A DNA stretch of 64,000 nt from Callorhinus ursinus (Eukaryota; Chordata; Mammalia; Carnivora; Otariidae): positions 4,567,075 to 4,631,074 of the forward strand of contig NW_020313057.1 in assembly GCF_003265705.1 (NCBI RefSeq), in the 5' to 3' direction. Numbering within the stretch: the stretch's first letter is position 1; each line of letters begins with the position of its first letter. Both the position numbers and the translations under genes were made by a program. The notes under the pieces are model-generated. The model was given only the letters and a program-made list of their open reading frames with translations. It was not told the origin of the DNA and did not search any database. This document shows, piece after piece, positions 21,878 through 33,575 of the stretch.

Positions 21878-23644
21878 ATTCCCTTTGACCCTCCACAACC
21901 ATACAGTTGAAAGTGCTGAAATGGATTCTAAAGTTTCAAAACAGAAAAGGTTCATGGTTTCCAAGGCCACTTCACACATTTCAGCTGATGGAAATGCAGA
22001 TCAGGATTCTGATCAACACTGCCCTGAGTTCTTTACAGCTCTCCATCATCTCGTACGATGGCCATGGCCCTGACATTCCCACCAAGCGGGCTGCTATCAG
22101 GAGTACCAGCCGCCCAGGCTCGGGAGCCACCTGTCACCCCTAGAGACCAGTTTGCAAGGGAGACTTTTCTGCATATGGATTCCCCAACCCTTGTCTGCAG
22201 AAAGAGCTTTTTAAAAGTTTCCCAAAGCCTTGAGGTTGCTAGAGGAAGGGCTTAAAGATGCTGAAAACTGAGTCCTTTAAGAAGGCTGAGATGAATCATA
22301 TATAAACTGTAGGGGGAAAGTGGGTGTTCAACCACCGGTTTTACCTACCCCTAATCCAGCCCTCAAGGACGGAGGCACCATGCCACGCCATCTAGTCAGG
22401 TCTTGAGTGGAAGTGGGGACATTCATCCCATTTGGTAATCAGAGCCCCTACAGATACTGTCTCCAAAATAAATTGCTGTCATGCATTTGCCTTATAGGAC
22501 TCATGCGCCATGACTAGACTGATCTGAATTTTAAAAGTACACCAATGCTCACAATAAAAGTCTCTATAGAATTTTCTGTCAACGAAATCATGAAAATTCT
22601 CAGTGTATTAGTGTTTTGGAAGCACAGCACTTCAGCCTTCCATTGTATAGGTAATGACACTAAATGCTCGAAGAACGACATGGACCTGCCCAGGCTGCAC
22701 CAGGAGAGGGATAAGGCTACCTTTCTCTCTCTGCAAAGATCTTCTCCCTCTACTAGGACGACTGGGGGAAACTCCATCTGTCTCCTGCCTCTGCTCCCGG
22801 AACTTCCTGATACAGCCAAGGAGACCATTAAAGTCGCATTATTAAAACTAGACCTGAGACCACAGACAGAGGAAAGTGCCAAGGGACAGCATTCCTTCCC
22901 TCTGCCTCGAGAGTTACTTTGTTCTTCAGTGAGGCCGCTCCACAGCCCTTGAAGATGACTTGTCATCTCTTCTCCAGCCCAGAGTTTTGAAGCTCTCTAA
23001 AAGCGACTCACAGGGGCACCTGTTGGAGGCCCAAGGAGGAGGGAATGTGGAAGGCAAAAGCCTCTCATCTTCTTGGAAGGTACTGAAGAGCCAGGAGAGT
23101 CTTAGGAGGAGTAACTTTTTATTTTAATTGCTGCATCCCAGTTCCCTTTTTATTAGCCTCTTAGTGGTCTAGCCTTAGACACAAAGTGCCCAGGGAAGTG
23201 GGGAAATAAGGCATTATCAGGATAAGGTGGGCAACGACAAACTTGGGTGACATTCTCCCAATGTACGTAGGGAATTAGGAACACAGGAAGGGTAGGGTCC
23301 ATTAGTTGGGCAGGTAGCTAGAGGTGTGATCCAGGGCTGGGGTTGAGCCTTCTCACCAGGAAGCAGATATCTGGGACCAGAATAATCACAGAGTAGTCTC
23401 CAGAAACCAAAGGAACCAGATGAGGTCAGTGCAGCTGCTGGAGTGGGGACCAGAGAGCTTCCATGTTGGAAGGAGGCTCTTATGGGCCCCGGAATGGCCT
23501 CTGCTGCACCCCTTCCAGGGACAGGGAGAGATCTTGTGTTTTGCAGTGTAAATGGAATCTTCCAGGTTCCCTGCATTTGGATGGGGTCCAACAGTTCAGG
23601 GTCTCATTCTCAGTTCTAGAACTCACCAGTTCAGAGCCAGCATA
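21878..23644. other. Unique sequence, no gene supported
   Basis: This stretch holds 150- and 135-codon frames on opposite strands over the same bases (22514-22966) and a 124-codon minus-strand frame at 23217-23591. Mutual overlap and lack of domains argue against coding. No repeat family is recognised. Confidence 0.5.
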
Positions 23645-23868
23645 TGGTATGGTTAGGACGCTGGGAACCAAGGGCCTACATTCACATCCTGGTTCTGATA
23701 CTCGTTTGACCCTGGACAAATTACTAAATATATCTGTGTCTCAGGTTCCTAATCCATAAAATGGAGACCTCATAGGGTTCTTGTTTGGATTTACATATGA
23801 AGTACTTATAAGAGTGCCTTCTATGTAGTAAATGCTTTATTATAAGTGTTTGCTGTTATTTTCATTGC
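23645..23868 (+). mobile_element. MIR SINE
   Basis: ATTCACATCCTGGTTCTGATAC, TTGACCCTGGACAAATTACT, TGTGTCTCAGGTTCCTAATCC, ATAAAATGGAGACCTCATAGGG and TATGTAGTAAATGCTTTATT give clear MIR order. Confidence 0.88.
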
Positions 23869-24829
23869 CCCATGGGGTTTTCAGGTCTTGAATCCTATTA
23901 ACCAAACTCATAGGAAAATGATGTATTAGCCAGCAAGTTTATGCATAATTTTGAATTGAGACTTATAACAACCCAGTAGATAGAAAAAGTGAGGTCAGTT
24001 CGACAGCGTATTTTTCATTCAAGTAAGAGAAGTCTACTTGAGAAACCAGATTAAGATCAAAAGATTGCTTTCTGAGCCCAAAGTCAGATCATCCTTCTGG
24101 GCTGCCACACAAAGAAAGACTGAGTCATCTTTCCACTGCTGATCATCCCTGCCAAGGGGACCTGCAGGCTGGTGTCTGTGGATCGGGACACACCCTGCCT
24201 CAGAATGTGTTAGAGACCGACGGACCGACTCTTACGTGCACACTCTTCCATTTTCAGTGACATGTTTAGTATTTGGGAGAGACAGCAGGCTTTTTCTGAG
24301 AGGCAGATGACAGAAGGGGCTCTGCTGAGAACATGGGGAGAAGACACCCTAGAATCCAGGGTGTGCCCAGAGAGAAGGGATCGGGGCCACATGCCAGCAC
24401 CAAGATGCACCAAAGGCAGCTGAGCTGACGCAACGTACATACTACCCCCTTGTTTGTATCCATTCTATAGAAAGCTTATGAACTTGAGACTTAAAGCCAC
24501 CTGCTGCCCATCTCCGCTTTGTCACCTGCTGTGACGCTGAGGTCAAGATTGTGAGTGTCTCTTTCCAGTCTAGATCCAGTGACCTCAAGCTTTAACTCAG
24601 CCATGTTGGAAAGTCTTTCCACCAGGGAAGGAGGCAGATGCTCTAAGAGAGCCCTTTGTTAAGCATTCACCAGCACACCACTGGGCTGCTTCCCTACCAC
24701 TTCCCCGAAATGGCTCTTATGGGGACCAAAATGACGTCACTTGTCCCTAAAATTCAACTGACACTGTCTAGTTTTAATTTTTCTCGAACTCTCCAGAGCG
24801 TCTGATGGGTGACCATGTCCGCCTTCTTG
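23869..24829. other. Unique sequence
   Basis: No gene or repeat recognised. Positions 24478-24560 have a vague MIR-like flavour that I do not call. Confidence 0.5.
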
Positions 24830-25150
24830 AACCCCTTCTCATGCCTAGCTGCTGGGACTCTCTGTTAACTTTTCTTTTCTTTCTGAGCACATTTACTCAG
24901 GCTCTACAAGATTTGCTTCTCCTACCTGGCCCTGAAATGTTGGTGTTACCCCACGCCTCTCTTCCTGATCACTGCAATATGTCCTTTAAGACACAACTGG
25001 GGTGCTTCCTCCAGGAAGACTCCCTGGACACCTCTGGTCTGGTCTTCCCTGACATGCCCATTTCTAGAACACTCCTGACCTTATCTCCAACACAAATGAA
25101 TGTCTGTCTACTTGTGCACTACCCCCGTTGGAGGGCAAGGACCTGGAATG
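24830..25150 (+). mobile_element. L2 LINE 3' region
   Basis: TCCTTTAAGACACAACTGGGG, TTCCTCCAGGAAGACTCCCTGG, CTACTTGTGCACTACCCCCG and TTGGAGGGCAAGGACC follow the L2 3' order (CTCAGCTCAAATGTCACC, TCAGAGAGGCCTTCCCTGA, GAGGGCAGGGACT). A 161-codon frame through it is a by-product. Confidence 0.72.
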
Positions 25151-25184
25151 CCAGACCTTGGAAGGAGAGCAACAATAATAAAAA

Positions 25185-25405
25185 CAATAATGATAAACAG
25201 CTGCTACTGGCAAGTGCAATGCGCTACCAGGCATTGTCCCAAGAGCCTTGCAGAGATTATTCCATTTTACTCTTTACACCAACCCTGTGATTTCTCCCAC
25301 GAGATGCTTGACACTTGCAGAGCTGAAATAACTTGCCCAAGATTACTTACTGATGTGAACTCCAAAGGGCAGGCGCTGAACCAACACGTGTAATCATTGC
25401 TCCAC
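25185..25405 (-). mobile_element. MIR SINE, antisense
   Basis: TACCAGGCATTGTCCCAAGAG, ATTCCATTTTACTCTTTACACC, AGCTGAAATAACTTGCCCAAG and GGGCAGGCGCTGAACC give reversed MIR order, ending at GCTCCACAATGCCTT. It lies directly downstream of the L2 fragment. Confidence 0.8.
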
Positions 25406-26300
25406 AATGCCTTTTCCAGTTGGCAAAGCCCAAGAACTTGACTTACCCTATGTTTGAGGGAAAATGAGAGAGATGGAGGGCCAGGGGCATCTTGTATAAG
25501 TAAAGGTTCTGCAATCCCAACACAAGATTTGTTTATTACATTGTTGAATAAATGGAATAGTTCCTAACTCCGACTGACTTGGCTCTTTACAACAGCCATT
25601 TTTCAGGCCCTGTGGGGCTGGATTTTTGTTGTACAACACAACTTATGGTTCCCTCTTATCACCGGCTTAGTGAAAATATTAATGCAGCATGGAAGAAGAG
25701 AAAATGGTACTTAAAACCTGACGATCTTGAATCTCTCCACACAAATAGCAAAACACTTTAAACTATATAAATCTGCTATTAGTTCCAAGGGCTCCATGGA
25801 TTCACTAGTATCTATGTATTACCTGTAGTGAATCTGTTTTGTTTTGTTATGAAATCGCAGTTCCCCTCCAAAAATAAAATAAAAAGTGTCCTCTCGATCT
25901 GAACTCCTGTTCATTGTCAAAGCAAAGGTACATTTGAGCAATCGGCAAAGCTGTGACTTGCTCCGGATCCTCAGGGTAATTAGAGCCTGCCAGGCATTTG
26001 CTGGAAGGTTTATGCTCTTGTGCCTGTGGTGGAGGCATGTGCTCAGGGATGCTCAGTGAACATGAACAGTGCAGGGGAGATATTCCTGGAAAATTAACAT
26101 GTCACTAAACGGCCTAGGAGGTTTTCTGAATTCCTCTCGTTACAAAACCCACAATTCTCAAGAGCATTTTACCCTTTACAGTGATGTTGTGGGATAGTTT
26201 CTTAGAAAGTTCTTGTACCTTCGGCCCTGGAGTATTCTCACAATAATGAGGGAATGGGACATGCGGGGGATAAATTTGTACTTGGCTTTAAAACCCAGTA
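25406..26300. other. Unique sequence
   Basis: No gene or repeat recognised. Confidence 0.5.
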
Positions 26301-26443
26301 GGAAAGAAAAAGGAGGGGGAGGGAAGAAGGGAAGGAAGGAAGAGAGAAGGACAAAGTGACAGGGAAGGAAGGGAGGGAGGGAAGGAAAAGAAAAAAGGAA
26401 GGAAGAAAGAAGGGAGGGAGGAAGAGAAATGCAAGAAAAGAAA
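26301..26443. repeat. Polypurine (GGAA/GGGA)n tract
   Basis: About 140 bases almost entirely G and A on the plus strand, built of GGAA, GGGA and GAAA units with very few pyrimidine interruptions (for example in CAAAGTGACAGGG). A minus-strand open frame across it is an artefact of composition. Confidence 0.92.
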
Positions 26444-27067
26444 TGTTCATTAGAAATCTGTTCTGCTCAGTCGGAAAACATTCCCACACCAATCTGGTGT
26501 TGGGGGCCCAGGAATGGGGCCCCTGATATGACCCGCAAAGTATAATTCACCAGAGATTTGACTCCATTCCCTTCTTTTAAGAGGAGAATGACCACATACC
26601 CATTATCTCACTCAATGCTGCTCCCTGGGTGAAGTCAGTTGCTCGGCTGAGCAGTCACCAAGAGTCAGGGTTTGTCTGTTCCCCCATCTAATTAGGAAGA
26701 CCCAGCTCACAGGGATAATGACAAAGGCAGATGAGAAATACTGGGCCTCGGGTGTCATGTTTGTGACATGAGGGAGGACGCATCTTGTATGGATGGCAGC
26801 TCTAAGAACCAGATGCTCTGATTCCAAGTTCAGTCCTTCGCCACCACCGCCATCCAAATGTCAACCACTGGATGCCAAGCACTGCCTAAGTGCTCCTGGG
26901 TTTTAGGGTGCCAGTACATAATGTCCCTTTCCTCTCCTGCTAAGTTTAGAAACAACAGAAAATTGAGTTGGAGAAGCCACACACCAAGAATGGAGATGAA
27001 AATCTGAGCTTCGTTCCTGAGAAGCCAACCAAGGAACGTGGGTTTACACCACTGAGTGGGCTATATG
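26444..27067. other. Unique sequence
   Basis: No gene or repeat recognised. The right end adjoins the left target duplication of an L1. Confidence 0.5.
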
Positions 27068-27077
27068 GACCCCTGAA

Positions 27078-29261
27078 CTCCTTTGGTTTTGTTTATTTTT
27101 CTTTAATTCAACTATAATTCACATACAGTGTTATATTAGTTTCAGGTGTACAATATAGTGATTCAACACTTCTATATATTACTCAGTGCTCATCATGATA
27201 AGTGTGCTCCTTAATCCCCATCACCTATTTCCTCCAGCCCCCCACCCCTCTCCCCTCTGGTGACCATCAGTTTGTTCTCTATTGTTAAGAGTCTGTTTCT
27301 TGGTTTGTCTCCTTTTTCCTCCCCCCGTCCATTTGTTTTGTTTCTTAAATTCCACATGAGTGAAATCATATGGCATTTGTCTTTCTCCAACTGGCTTATT
27401 TCACTTAACATTTATACTCTCTAAATCCATCCATGTTGTTGTAAATGGCAAGATTTAATTTTTTTAAAGATTTTATTTATTTATTTTATTATTTTAAAGA
27501 GAGAAAGAGAGAAAGAGCAGGGGGAGAGGCAAAGGGAGAGGGAGAGACTCTCAGGCAGACTCCATGCTTAGCATGGAGCCCAACGCAGGGCTCGATCTCA
27601 TGAACCTGAGATCATGACCTGAGCCCAAATCAAAAGTCAGACACTTAACTGACTGAGCCACCCAGGTACCCCAAGATTTAATTCTTTTTTATGGCCAAAT
27701 AATACCCCATTTCATTGGGGTATTATTCATCTTTGATGAATAGCTATTCATCTTTGATGGATACTTGGGCTGCTTCCATAATTTGGCTATTGTAAATAAT
27801 GCTGCTATAAACATAGAGGTACACGTATCCTTTCAAATCAGTGTTTTCTTTGTTTTGTTTTGTTTTGTTTTCACATTCTTTGGGTAAATACCCAGTAGTG
27901 CAATTACTGGATTGTAGAGTAGTTTTATTTTTAATTTTGGGGGGACACTCCATACTGTTTTCCATAGTGGCTACACCAGCTTGCATTCCCACCAACAGTG
28001 TAAGAGGGTTCCTTTTTCTCCACATCTTTGCCAATAGCTGTTTTTTCTTGTGTTGTTGATTTTAGCCATTCTGACAGGTGTGAGGTTGATATCTCATTGT
28101 GGTTTTGATTTGCATTTCCCTGATGATGAGTGATGATGAGCATGTTTTCATGTGTCTGTTGACCATCTGGATGTCTGCTTGGAGAAGTGTCTGTTCCATT
28201 TTATAATTGGATGATTTGGTTTTTGGGTGTTGAGTTGTAGAAGTTCTTCATATATTTTGGATACTGACCCCTTATAGATATATCATTTGCAAATATCTTC
28301 TCCCATTCAGTAGGTTGTCTGTTAGTTTTGTTGATTATTTCCTTCACTGCGCAGAAGCTTTTTATTTTGATGTAGTCCCAAGTTTATTTTTGCTTTTGTT
28401 TTCCTTGCCTCAGGAGACATATCTAGAAAAATGTTGCTATGGTCGATGTCAAAGAAGTTACTGCCTGTATTCTCTTCTAGGATTTTTATGATTTCAGGTC
28501 TCAGATTTATGTCCTTAATCCATTTTGAGTTAATTTTTGTGTATGGTGTCAGAAAGTGGTCCAGTTTCATTTTTTCCATGTAGCTGTCCAGTTTTCCCAA
28601 CACCATTTGTTGAAGGGACTGTCTTTTTCCTATTGCATATTCTTGCCTCCTTTGTTGAAGATTAATTGACCATATAACTGTGGATTTCTGGGCTCCCTAT
28701 TGTGTTCCATTGATCTATGTGTCTATGTTTGTGCCAGTACCATACTGTTTTGATTACCACAACTTCATAGTATAACTTGAAATCGGAATTGTGATGCCTC
28801 CAGCTTTGCTTTTCTTTTTCAAGATTGCTTTGGCTCTTGAGGGTCCTTTGTGGTTCCAAACAAATCTTAGGATTGTTTGTTCTAGTTCTGTGAAAAATGC
28901 TGTAGGTATTTTGATAGAGATTGCATTAAATGTGTAGATTGCTTTGGGTAGTATATGCATTTTAACAATATGTGTTCTTCCAGTTCATGAGCATGGAATG
29001 TCTTTCCATTTCTTTGTGTCCTCTTCAATTTCTTTCATCAATCTTTTATAGTTTTCAGAGTACAGGTCTTTTACCCCCTGGGTTAAGTTTACTACTAGGT
29101 ATTTTATTATTTTCAGTGCAATTGTAAATGAGAATGTTTTCTTAATTTCTCTTTCTGCTCCATCATTATCAGTGTATAGAAATGCAACAAACTTCTGTAC
29201 ATTGATTTTGTGTCCAGCAGTCTTAATGAATTCATTTATCAGCTCTAGTAGTTTTTTGGAT
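27078..29261 (-). mobile_element. L1 element, antisense, 5'-truncated, 10-bp TSD
   Basis: The left edge is T-rich (the poly-A complement) followed by the L1 3' UTR complement. From about 27745 to 29261 it is the complement of ORF2. Conceptual fragments on the minus strand carry family motifs such as [19 protein letters not shown] and [10 protein letters not shown], split by stops and frameshifts. GACCCCTGAA flanks it at 27068-27077 and 29262-29271. Endonuclease and RT regions were never copied, so it is inactive. A SINE sits in its 3' part. Confidence 0.92.
27461..27672 (-). mobile_element. CAN-SINE inside an L1, 11-bp exact TSD
   Basis: It opens TTTTTTAAAGATTTTATTTA and closes GAGCCACCCAGGTACCCC. 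AAGATTTAATT is identical at 27450-27460 and 27673-27683. It has the same orientation as its L1 host and is younger than it. Confidence 0.95.
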
Positions 29262-29271
29262 GACCCCTGAA

Positions 29272-29564
29272 TTCTGCAGCCCAACCCACAACCCTTGGCC
29301 CTGAAGGACAGCTGTGGGTCTCTGCTGCAGAAGGATCAGAATGCACTCGCCAAGGAAACAAGAGGCCCCTCTGGGGCTAAGCTGTGCGCTCAGGTCCGTC
29401 TCCCAGGTTCTCTGTTGCTGCATGGTTTTTCCTCCCCCTGTGGAGAGAGGCCAATGAGGAGCCTCTGCTGAATGAGCCGCTGGAAGCCGGAAGCCAAGAG
29501 AATGCAGGTTTTATGCTGAGTGCATGTTCTTATGGCAGTTTCACAGCATCTCTGGGGCAGGACT
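29272..29564. other. Unique sequence after the L1
   Basis: No repeat or gene recognised between the L1 duplication and the next MIR. Confidence 0.45.
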
Positions 29565-29690
29565 CCCAGATCTCCATTTTACTACTGATAGGAAAGCGAG
29601 GCTCAGCAAGGTAGGGACAAGGGCCCAAGGTCACCCAGGCAGGAAGGACAGCAGGATGAGCACCAACCCTGCCAGGCTTTTGTCAGCCCT
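29565..29690 (-). mobile_element. MIR SINE fragment, antisense
   Basis: TCTCCATTTTACTACTGATAGG, AAGCGAGGCTCAGCAAGG, CCAAGGTCACCCAGGCAGGA and AACCCTGCCAGGC follow the reversed MIR core (TTTTACAGATGAGGAAACTGAGG, CCAAGGTCACACAGC). Confidence 0.78.
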
Positions 29691-30078
29691 GCCCCGGCAC
29701 ATAACTGGGGTCCCGGTAGGTCAGTGATTTGGCCAGGCACCGCACATGGGAGTGGATAGTAGAGACTAACCAGGGCGCTATTTTCTGATCAATCACATAG
29801 ACCTCATCCCTAGAGTAATAGCTTCATGTCTCTAACCCACTGTCTTTCAAGGAGAAAAATGAACCCTGACTATATCACTGAAGATTTCATTTGGAAAATG
29901 ATTCTGCTGACTTTAGAGACCAAATAGCAAATAGCCGTGTATGACCCCTGGACACATCCTCTGCCCCAGAGGTCAGAGGTTAGAGTTGTCAAGGCTGCAA
30001 AATAGTGCAAGAGCTCCCACAGGTCCAACCTTAGCACAGAGCTTTTGGATTCCTCATTTTAAATTCCTGTCCCTGAAC
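29691..30078. other. Unique sequence
   Basis: No gene or repeat recognised. Confidence 0.5.
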
Positions 30079-30243
30079 GGGGCACCTGGGTGGCTCAGTC
30101 ATGATCTCAAGGTTGCTTGATCGAGCCCCGTGTCGAGCTCCACAGCTCCACACTCAGTGGGGAGTCTGCTTGAGATTCTCTCTCTCCTCTCCCTTTGTCC
30201 ATCCCCCCACTTGAACTCTCTCCCTTCTTCTAAAAAAATAAAA
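30079..30243 (+). mobile_element. CAN-SINE lacking the A-box/B-box spacer
   Basis: Head GGGCACCTGGGTGGCTCAG runs directly into TCATGATCTCAAGG, missing about 26 bases between the two GGCTCAG motifs found in full copies. The body contains a duplicated CTCCACAGCTCCACA. The tail is AAAAAAATAAAATAAAATAA. Confidence 0.9.
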
Positions 30244-30434
30244 TAAAATAAACTCCCTCTCCCCGAAGATCATCAGTTCACAAGATTGCACACTACTGGC
30301 TCGATTGGTACAGGACGTTAGCAGAAGAACTAGTGATTTTCTAGAACTATTTAAAGAAGTATTGGAGCATAAAAACATGGAAGGGGGGAGACAAAGAATA
30401 ATACACAGAAAATGCCATCTAACACAAAGAGATA

Positions 30435-30625
30435 ACATTTAATGAGCACATACAAGGCAAGCACTGTTCTTGGTGTTTCACGGATATCAATTCATTTAAT
30501 CTCACACTCACCATCAAGATAATTACTACCACTAGCATCTTTGTACAGATGGAGAAACTGAGGCACAGAGATGCGAACTAAACTGATCACTCAGTTTGTG
30601 CATCCAGGCAGACCTCAGACCCTCC
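30435..30625 (-). mobile_element. MIR SINE, antisense
   Basis: ATTTAATGAGCACATACAAGGC, AATTCATTTAATCTCACACTC, TGTACAGATGGAGAAACTGAGG and CATCCAGGCAGACCTCAGAC give the reversed MIR order, ending next to a minisatellite. Confidence 0.88.
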
Positions 30626-30630
30626 CCTTG

Positions 30631-30733
30631 ACCACCATGTCATACCTCCTGACCACCATGTTATATCTCCTGACCNNNNNNNNNNCACCATGTTATACCT
30701 CCTGACCACCATGTCATACCTCCTGACCACCAG
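30631..30733. repeat. 21-bp minisatellite broken by an assembly gap
   Basis: Unit ACCACCATGTCATACCTCCTG. Copies lie at 30631-30651, 30652-30672 (two C-to-T changes), a partial at 30673-30675 cut by the gap, 30686-30704, 30705-30725 and a partial ACCACCAG. Copy number in the real genome is unknown. Confidence 0.93.
30676..30685. other. Assembly gap (10 N)
   Basis: Ten N inside the 21-bp tandem repeat. The round length suggests a placeholder and not a measured size. Confidence 0.99.
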
Positions 30734-30904
30734 CCTTTAAAGGTGAAGACAACCTCCCCCCTCAACCATTCCTCCCTTTTGTTTCAAGGAAAGGAAAACA
30801 AGCGAATTCACTTCTGCTAGTTGAAGAGCAGACAGCAAGGCTCTATGTTATTGCTGAGTTTCAGGTATTTCTTCTCCCCTTCATCAGTGGTCAGCTGGCC
30901 AATG

Positions 30905-31835
30905 AAGAACTGGCCCAGCCAACAGGTACATGACCTGGTGCTTAATATCACTGATCATTAGGGAAATGCAAATCAAAACCACAGTGAGATATTGCCTCAC
31001 ATCTGAAAGAATGGCTAGTATCAAAAAGATAAGAGATAACAAGTGTTGGTGAGGATGTGGAGAAAAGGGAACAAACCCTCATGCACTGTTGATGGTAATG
31101 GAAATTCGACAGCCATCATGGAAAACAGTATGGAGGTTACTCAAAAAATTAAAACTAGAACTACTATATGATCCAGCAATCCTATTTCCAAATATATATC
31201 CAAAGAAAATGAAGTCAGGAGCCTGAAGAGGTACTCCAATGTTCACTGCAGCAGTATTCACAACAGCCAAGACATGGAAACAACCTAGGTGTCCATCGAT
31301 GGGTGAATGGATAAAAGAAATTGTGGTATATGTGTACAGTGGAGTATTATTCAACCACACAAAAGGTAAAGAAATGCTGCCATTTGCAACAACTTGGATG
31401 AAACTCAAGGCCATTATGCTAAGTGACTTAAGTCAGTCAGAAAAACAAGTACTGGATGATCTCACTCACTGGAATCTGAAAGAGCCAAATTCATAGAAAC
31501 AGAGAGTAGAATGGCGATTGCCAGGGGATGGTGGGTGGGAAAAATGTAAAGATGTTGGTCAGAGCATACATACTTCTAGTTATAAGATGACTAAGTCCTG
31601 GGGATGTAATCTACAGCAGGGTGACTACAATTAACAATACTGTATTGTATACTTGAAAATTGCTTAGAGAGTAATTCTTGAATGTTCTTGCTACCACCAC
31701 CACCACATGGTAATTATAGGAGATGAGAGAGGAATTAGTCTTACTGTGGTGATTATTTCACAATATATACATGTATCAAACCATCATGTCGTACACCTTC
31801 AACTTGTTACATGTCACTTACATCTCCATAGAACT
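30905..31835 (+). mobile_element. L1 element 3' end, sense
   Basis: It begins in the ORF2 C-terminal region (ATCACTGATCATTAGGGAAATG, TCAAAACCACAGTGAGATATTG, GTGTTGGTGAGGATGTGGAG), continues through the ATGGATGAAACTC-type block, and ends in a 3' UTR with ACATGTCACTTACATCTCC just before AGAACTGGGAA. The ORF2 part is broken by frameshifts. There is no clear target duplication; the left neighbour is unique sequence at 30734-30904. Confidence 0.88.
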
Positions 31836-31974
31836 GGGAAGAACAAAGAAGTGGCCCATTCTAAGAGTAAATGGGCATTTGCTCTGTGGGGAGGTGGGTA
31901 TGAGTCTGGTCTACAGGGACAAAACGGGGCTTGAATAATTACCATTTGCTTCCTTCCTTGTTGGACCCCTGGCA

Positions 31975-32125
31975 AGATGGGCCCCAGGTTCCTCTTCTAC
32001 GAAATGAGTTTGATAATATCTAACCCCCAGCATCCTAATGGTAGTTCAAAAAGCTCATATCTACGAAGTGCTTGGCGTGGTGCTTGAGACACCACAGGGA
32101 AGCAATAAGTGGAAGCCGTTATCAC
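31975..32125 (+). mobile_element. MIR SINE fragment
   Basis: GTTCCTCTTCTACGAAATGAG, TTTGATAATATCTAACCCCC and GAAGTGCTTGGCGTGGTGCTTG follow the 3' half of MIR. Confidence 0.7.
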
Positions 32126-32261
32126 ACACATCGCGGTTATGAAATATAACCTGCATGTCCCCCGGGCTGGCTCGGGTCTAGGAGTAGCACAGAGACCTGC
32201 CCAGGAAGGATGTTTCCCATACCCAAAATCATCAGGAAGCCACGAGTTAAAATCCTGCCTT

Positions 32262-32378
32262 CCTTGTTAGGAGGAGCACTGGGCGTTGTATGTAAGTGAT
32301 GAATCATTAAATTGAAACCAATATTATACTCTATGTGAACTAGAATTTAAATTAAAATTTGGCAGGAAAAAAAACGCT
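32262..32378 (+). mobile_element. Carnivore L1 3' UTR terminus
   Basis: GGAGGAGCACTGGGCGTTGTATG, GTGATGAATCATTAAATTG and ACCAATATTATACTCTATGTG, then a gene-free A-rich end, match the carnivore L1 3' terminus, as at 54230-54345. Confidence 0.75.
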
Positions 32379-33439
32379 GCCTTCCACTAGGAGTTCTGCC
32401 CTGTGAGGACCGTCCCCTGGTTCCCACAACTATCCAATAGATCTCAGAGTGAAGCCCTTATCTACCGATGTTTGCTCACTAGAGAAACTCAGGGAAAGCT
32501 CAGGTGAGCATCAGTGTAGAGAAAAGCCTGGCCTATTCATAATTATCTGGTGTCTCAGCCTCTCTGAGACCTAGATTCTCTACCTCTGGGTGTGGTTCTG
32601 TGTGTGCAGGCCCATGCAGCAGAGGGCCTGGGGCCCGAGGTCTTGTGGTCCCTCTCCTGATGGACACGGGTCACTCACAACCTCGCCGCCCAGGTGGAAA
32701 TGAGGATAGAGTTGATGCTTTCCCTCAGAGTAAAGAGCTATTCTGGCTGCTTTGCACCTGGAGTAGCACGGCTGAGAAATAAGCAGAGGAAGAGCCCTTG
32801 GGTCTGCCTCTTTCTCTGACCTCAGGTGGCCCCTGGCCGCCAGGGCACCAGTTACCCGTGCAATGCCCGATTCTGCCCTGTGGCTCCCAGGCCCTGCAAC
32901 TGCCCCCAGCCCCGAGGACTGTCTGAGCACAGCTGCTCACACAGCCCGTCCGGTCCTGGGACCTCGGGGAGAGGCTGGGATGTTTACTTTGGTTTCCCAA
33001 TAACTCCCGTTTCCAAGAGCTCCCTGACAACTGGAGAGGGAGGGGGTCGGCCACAAACAGCCATGTCCAGGGGGAGCCCAGGGCTGAGGCAGAAGGGAGG
33101 CCACACAGCCAGGCTGTGGTACATCTGCCCCAAGGGCCTGCACTCCCTCGTGCCTGCCTTCACCAGCTCACTCCCAACAACACCCTTCTTTTGGATCGCT
33201 CCTCGGAAGGCAGTGAACAGGAATTACACTGCAGAAGTCCCGCTTGGGTCACAGAATAAAGGATGGAGAAGAGCCATGGCGGGGGAGGGGGTGTCACAGG
33301 GGACCCCCTGAGTGGCCTGGAATCACCAGGTGCCGGGAGGCGTGGGTAGCTGGGGGCAAAATGCCATTGATAGTTGGGCGGGGTGAGCAGACACCAGCAC
33401 AAACACTGCCCTCTCTCACCCTCCATTAGAAGCCATGTG
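32379..33439. other. GC-richer unique sequence, overlapping frames only
   Basis: Frames of 161, 116, 109 and 88 codons overlap here on both strands. None has a recognisable domain and CpG is not enriched to the level of an island. I see no repeat family and do not call a gene. Confidence 0.5.
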
Positions 33440-33575
33440 GTTCACAGGGAGGTGCCCGGACCTAGGAGCTGGGAGACCTGGGTTCTGGTCCCAGCGCTAT
33501 GGCTTCCTAGTCTCATGGCCTTCATCTGTCAGGGCCCTACTTGTTTTCTCTGCAAAATGAAAATATCCCAAAGGG
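33440..33575 (+). mobile_element. MIR SINE
   Basis: GGAGCTGGGAGACCTGGGTTCTGGTCCCAGC-type block (33460-33495) followed by TCATCTGTCAGG and CTCTGCAAAATGAAAATATCCC gives the MIR head and core. Confidence 0.78.

Noticed and set aside
30631..30733. Possible CRISPR-like array
   Set aside because: Units are contiguous 21-mers with no spacers, in a mammalian genome; it is a minisatellite.
32826..33311. 161-codon frame in GC-richer sequence
   Set aside because: Equally long frames on the opposite strand, no CpG island and no domain.
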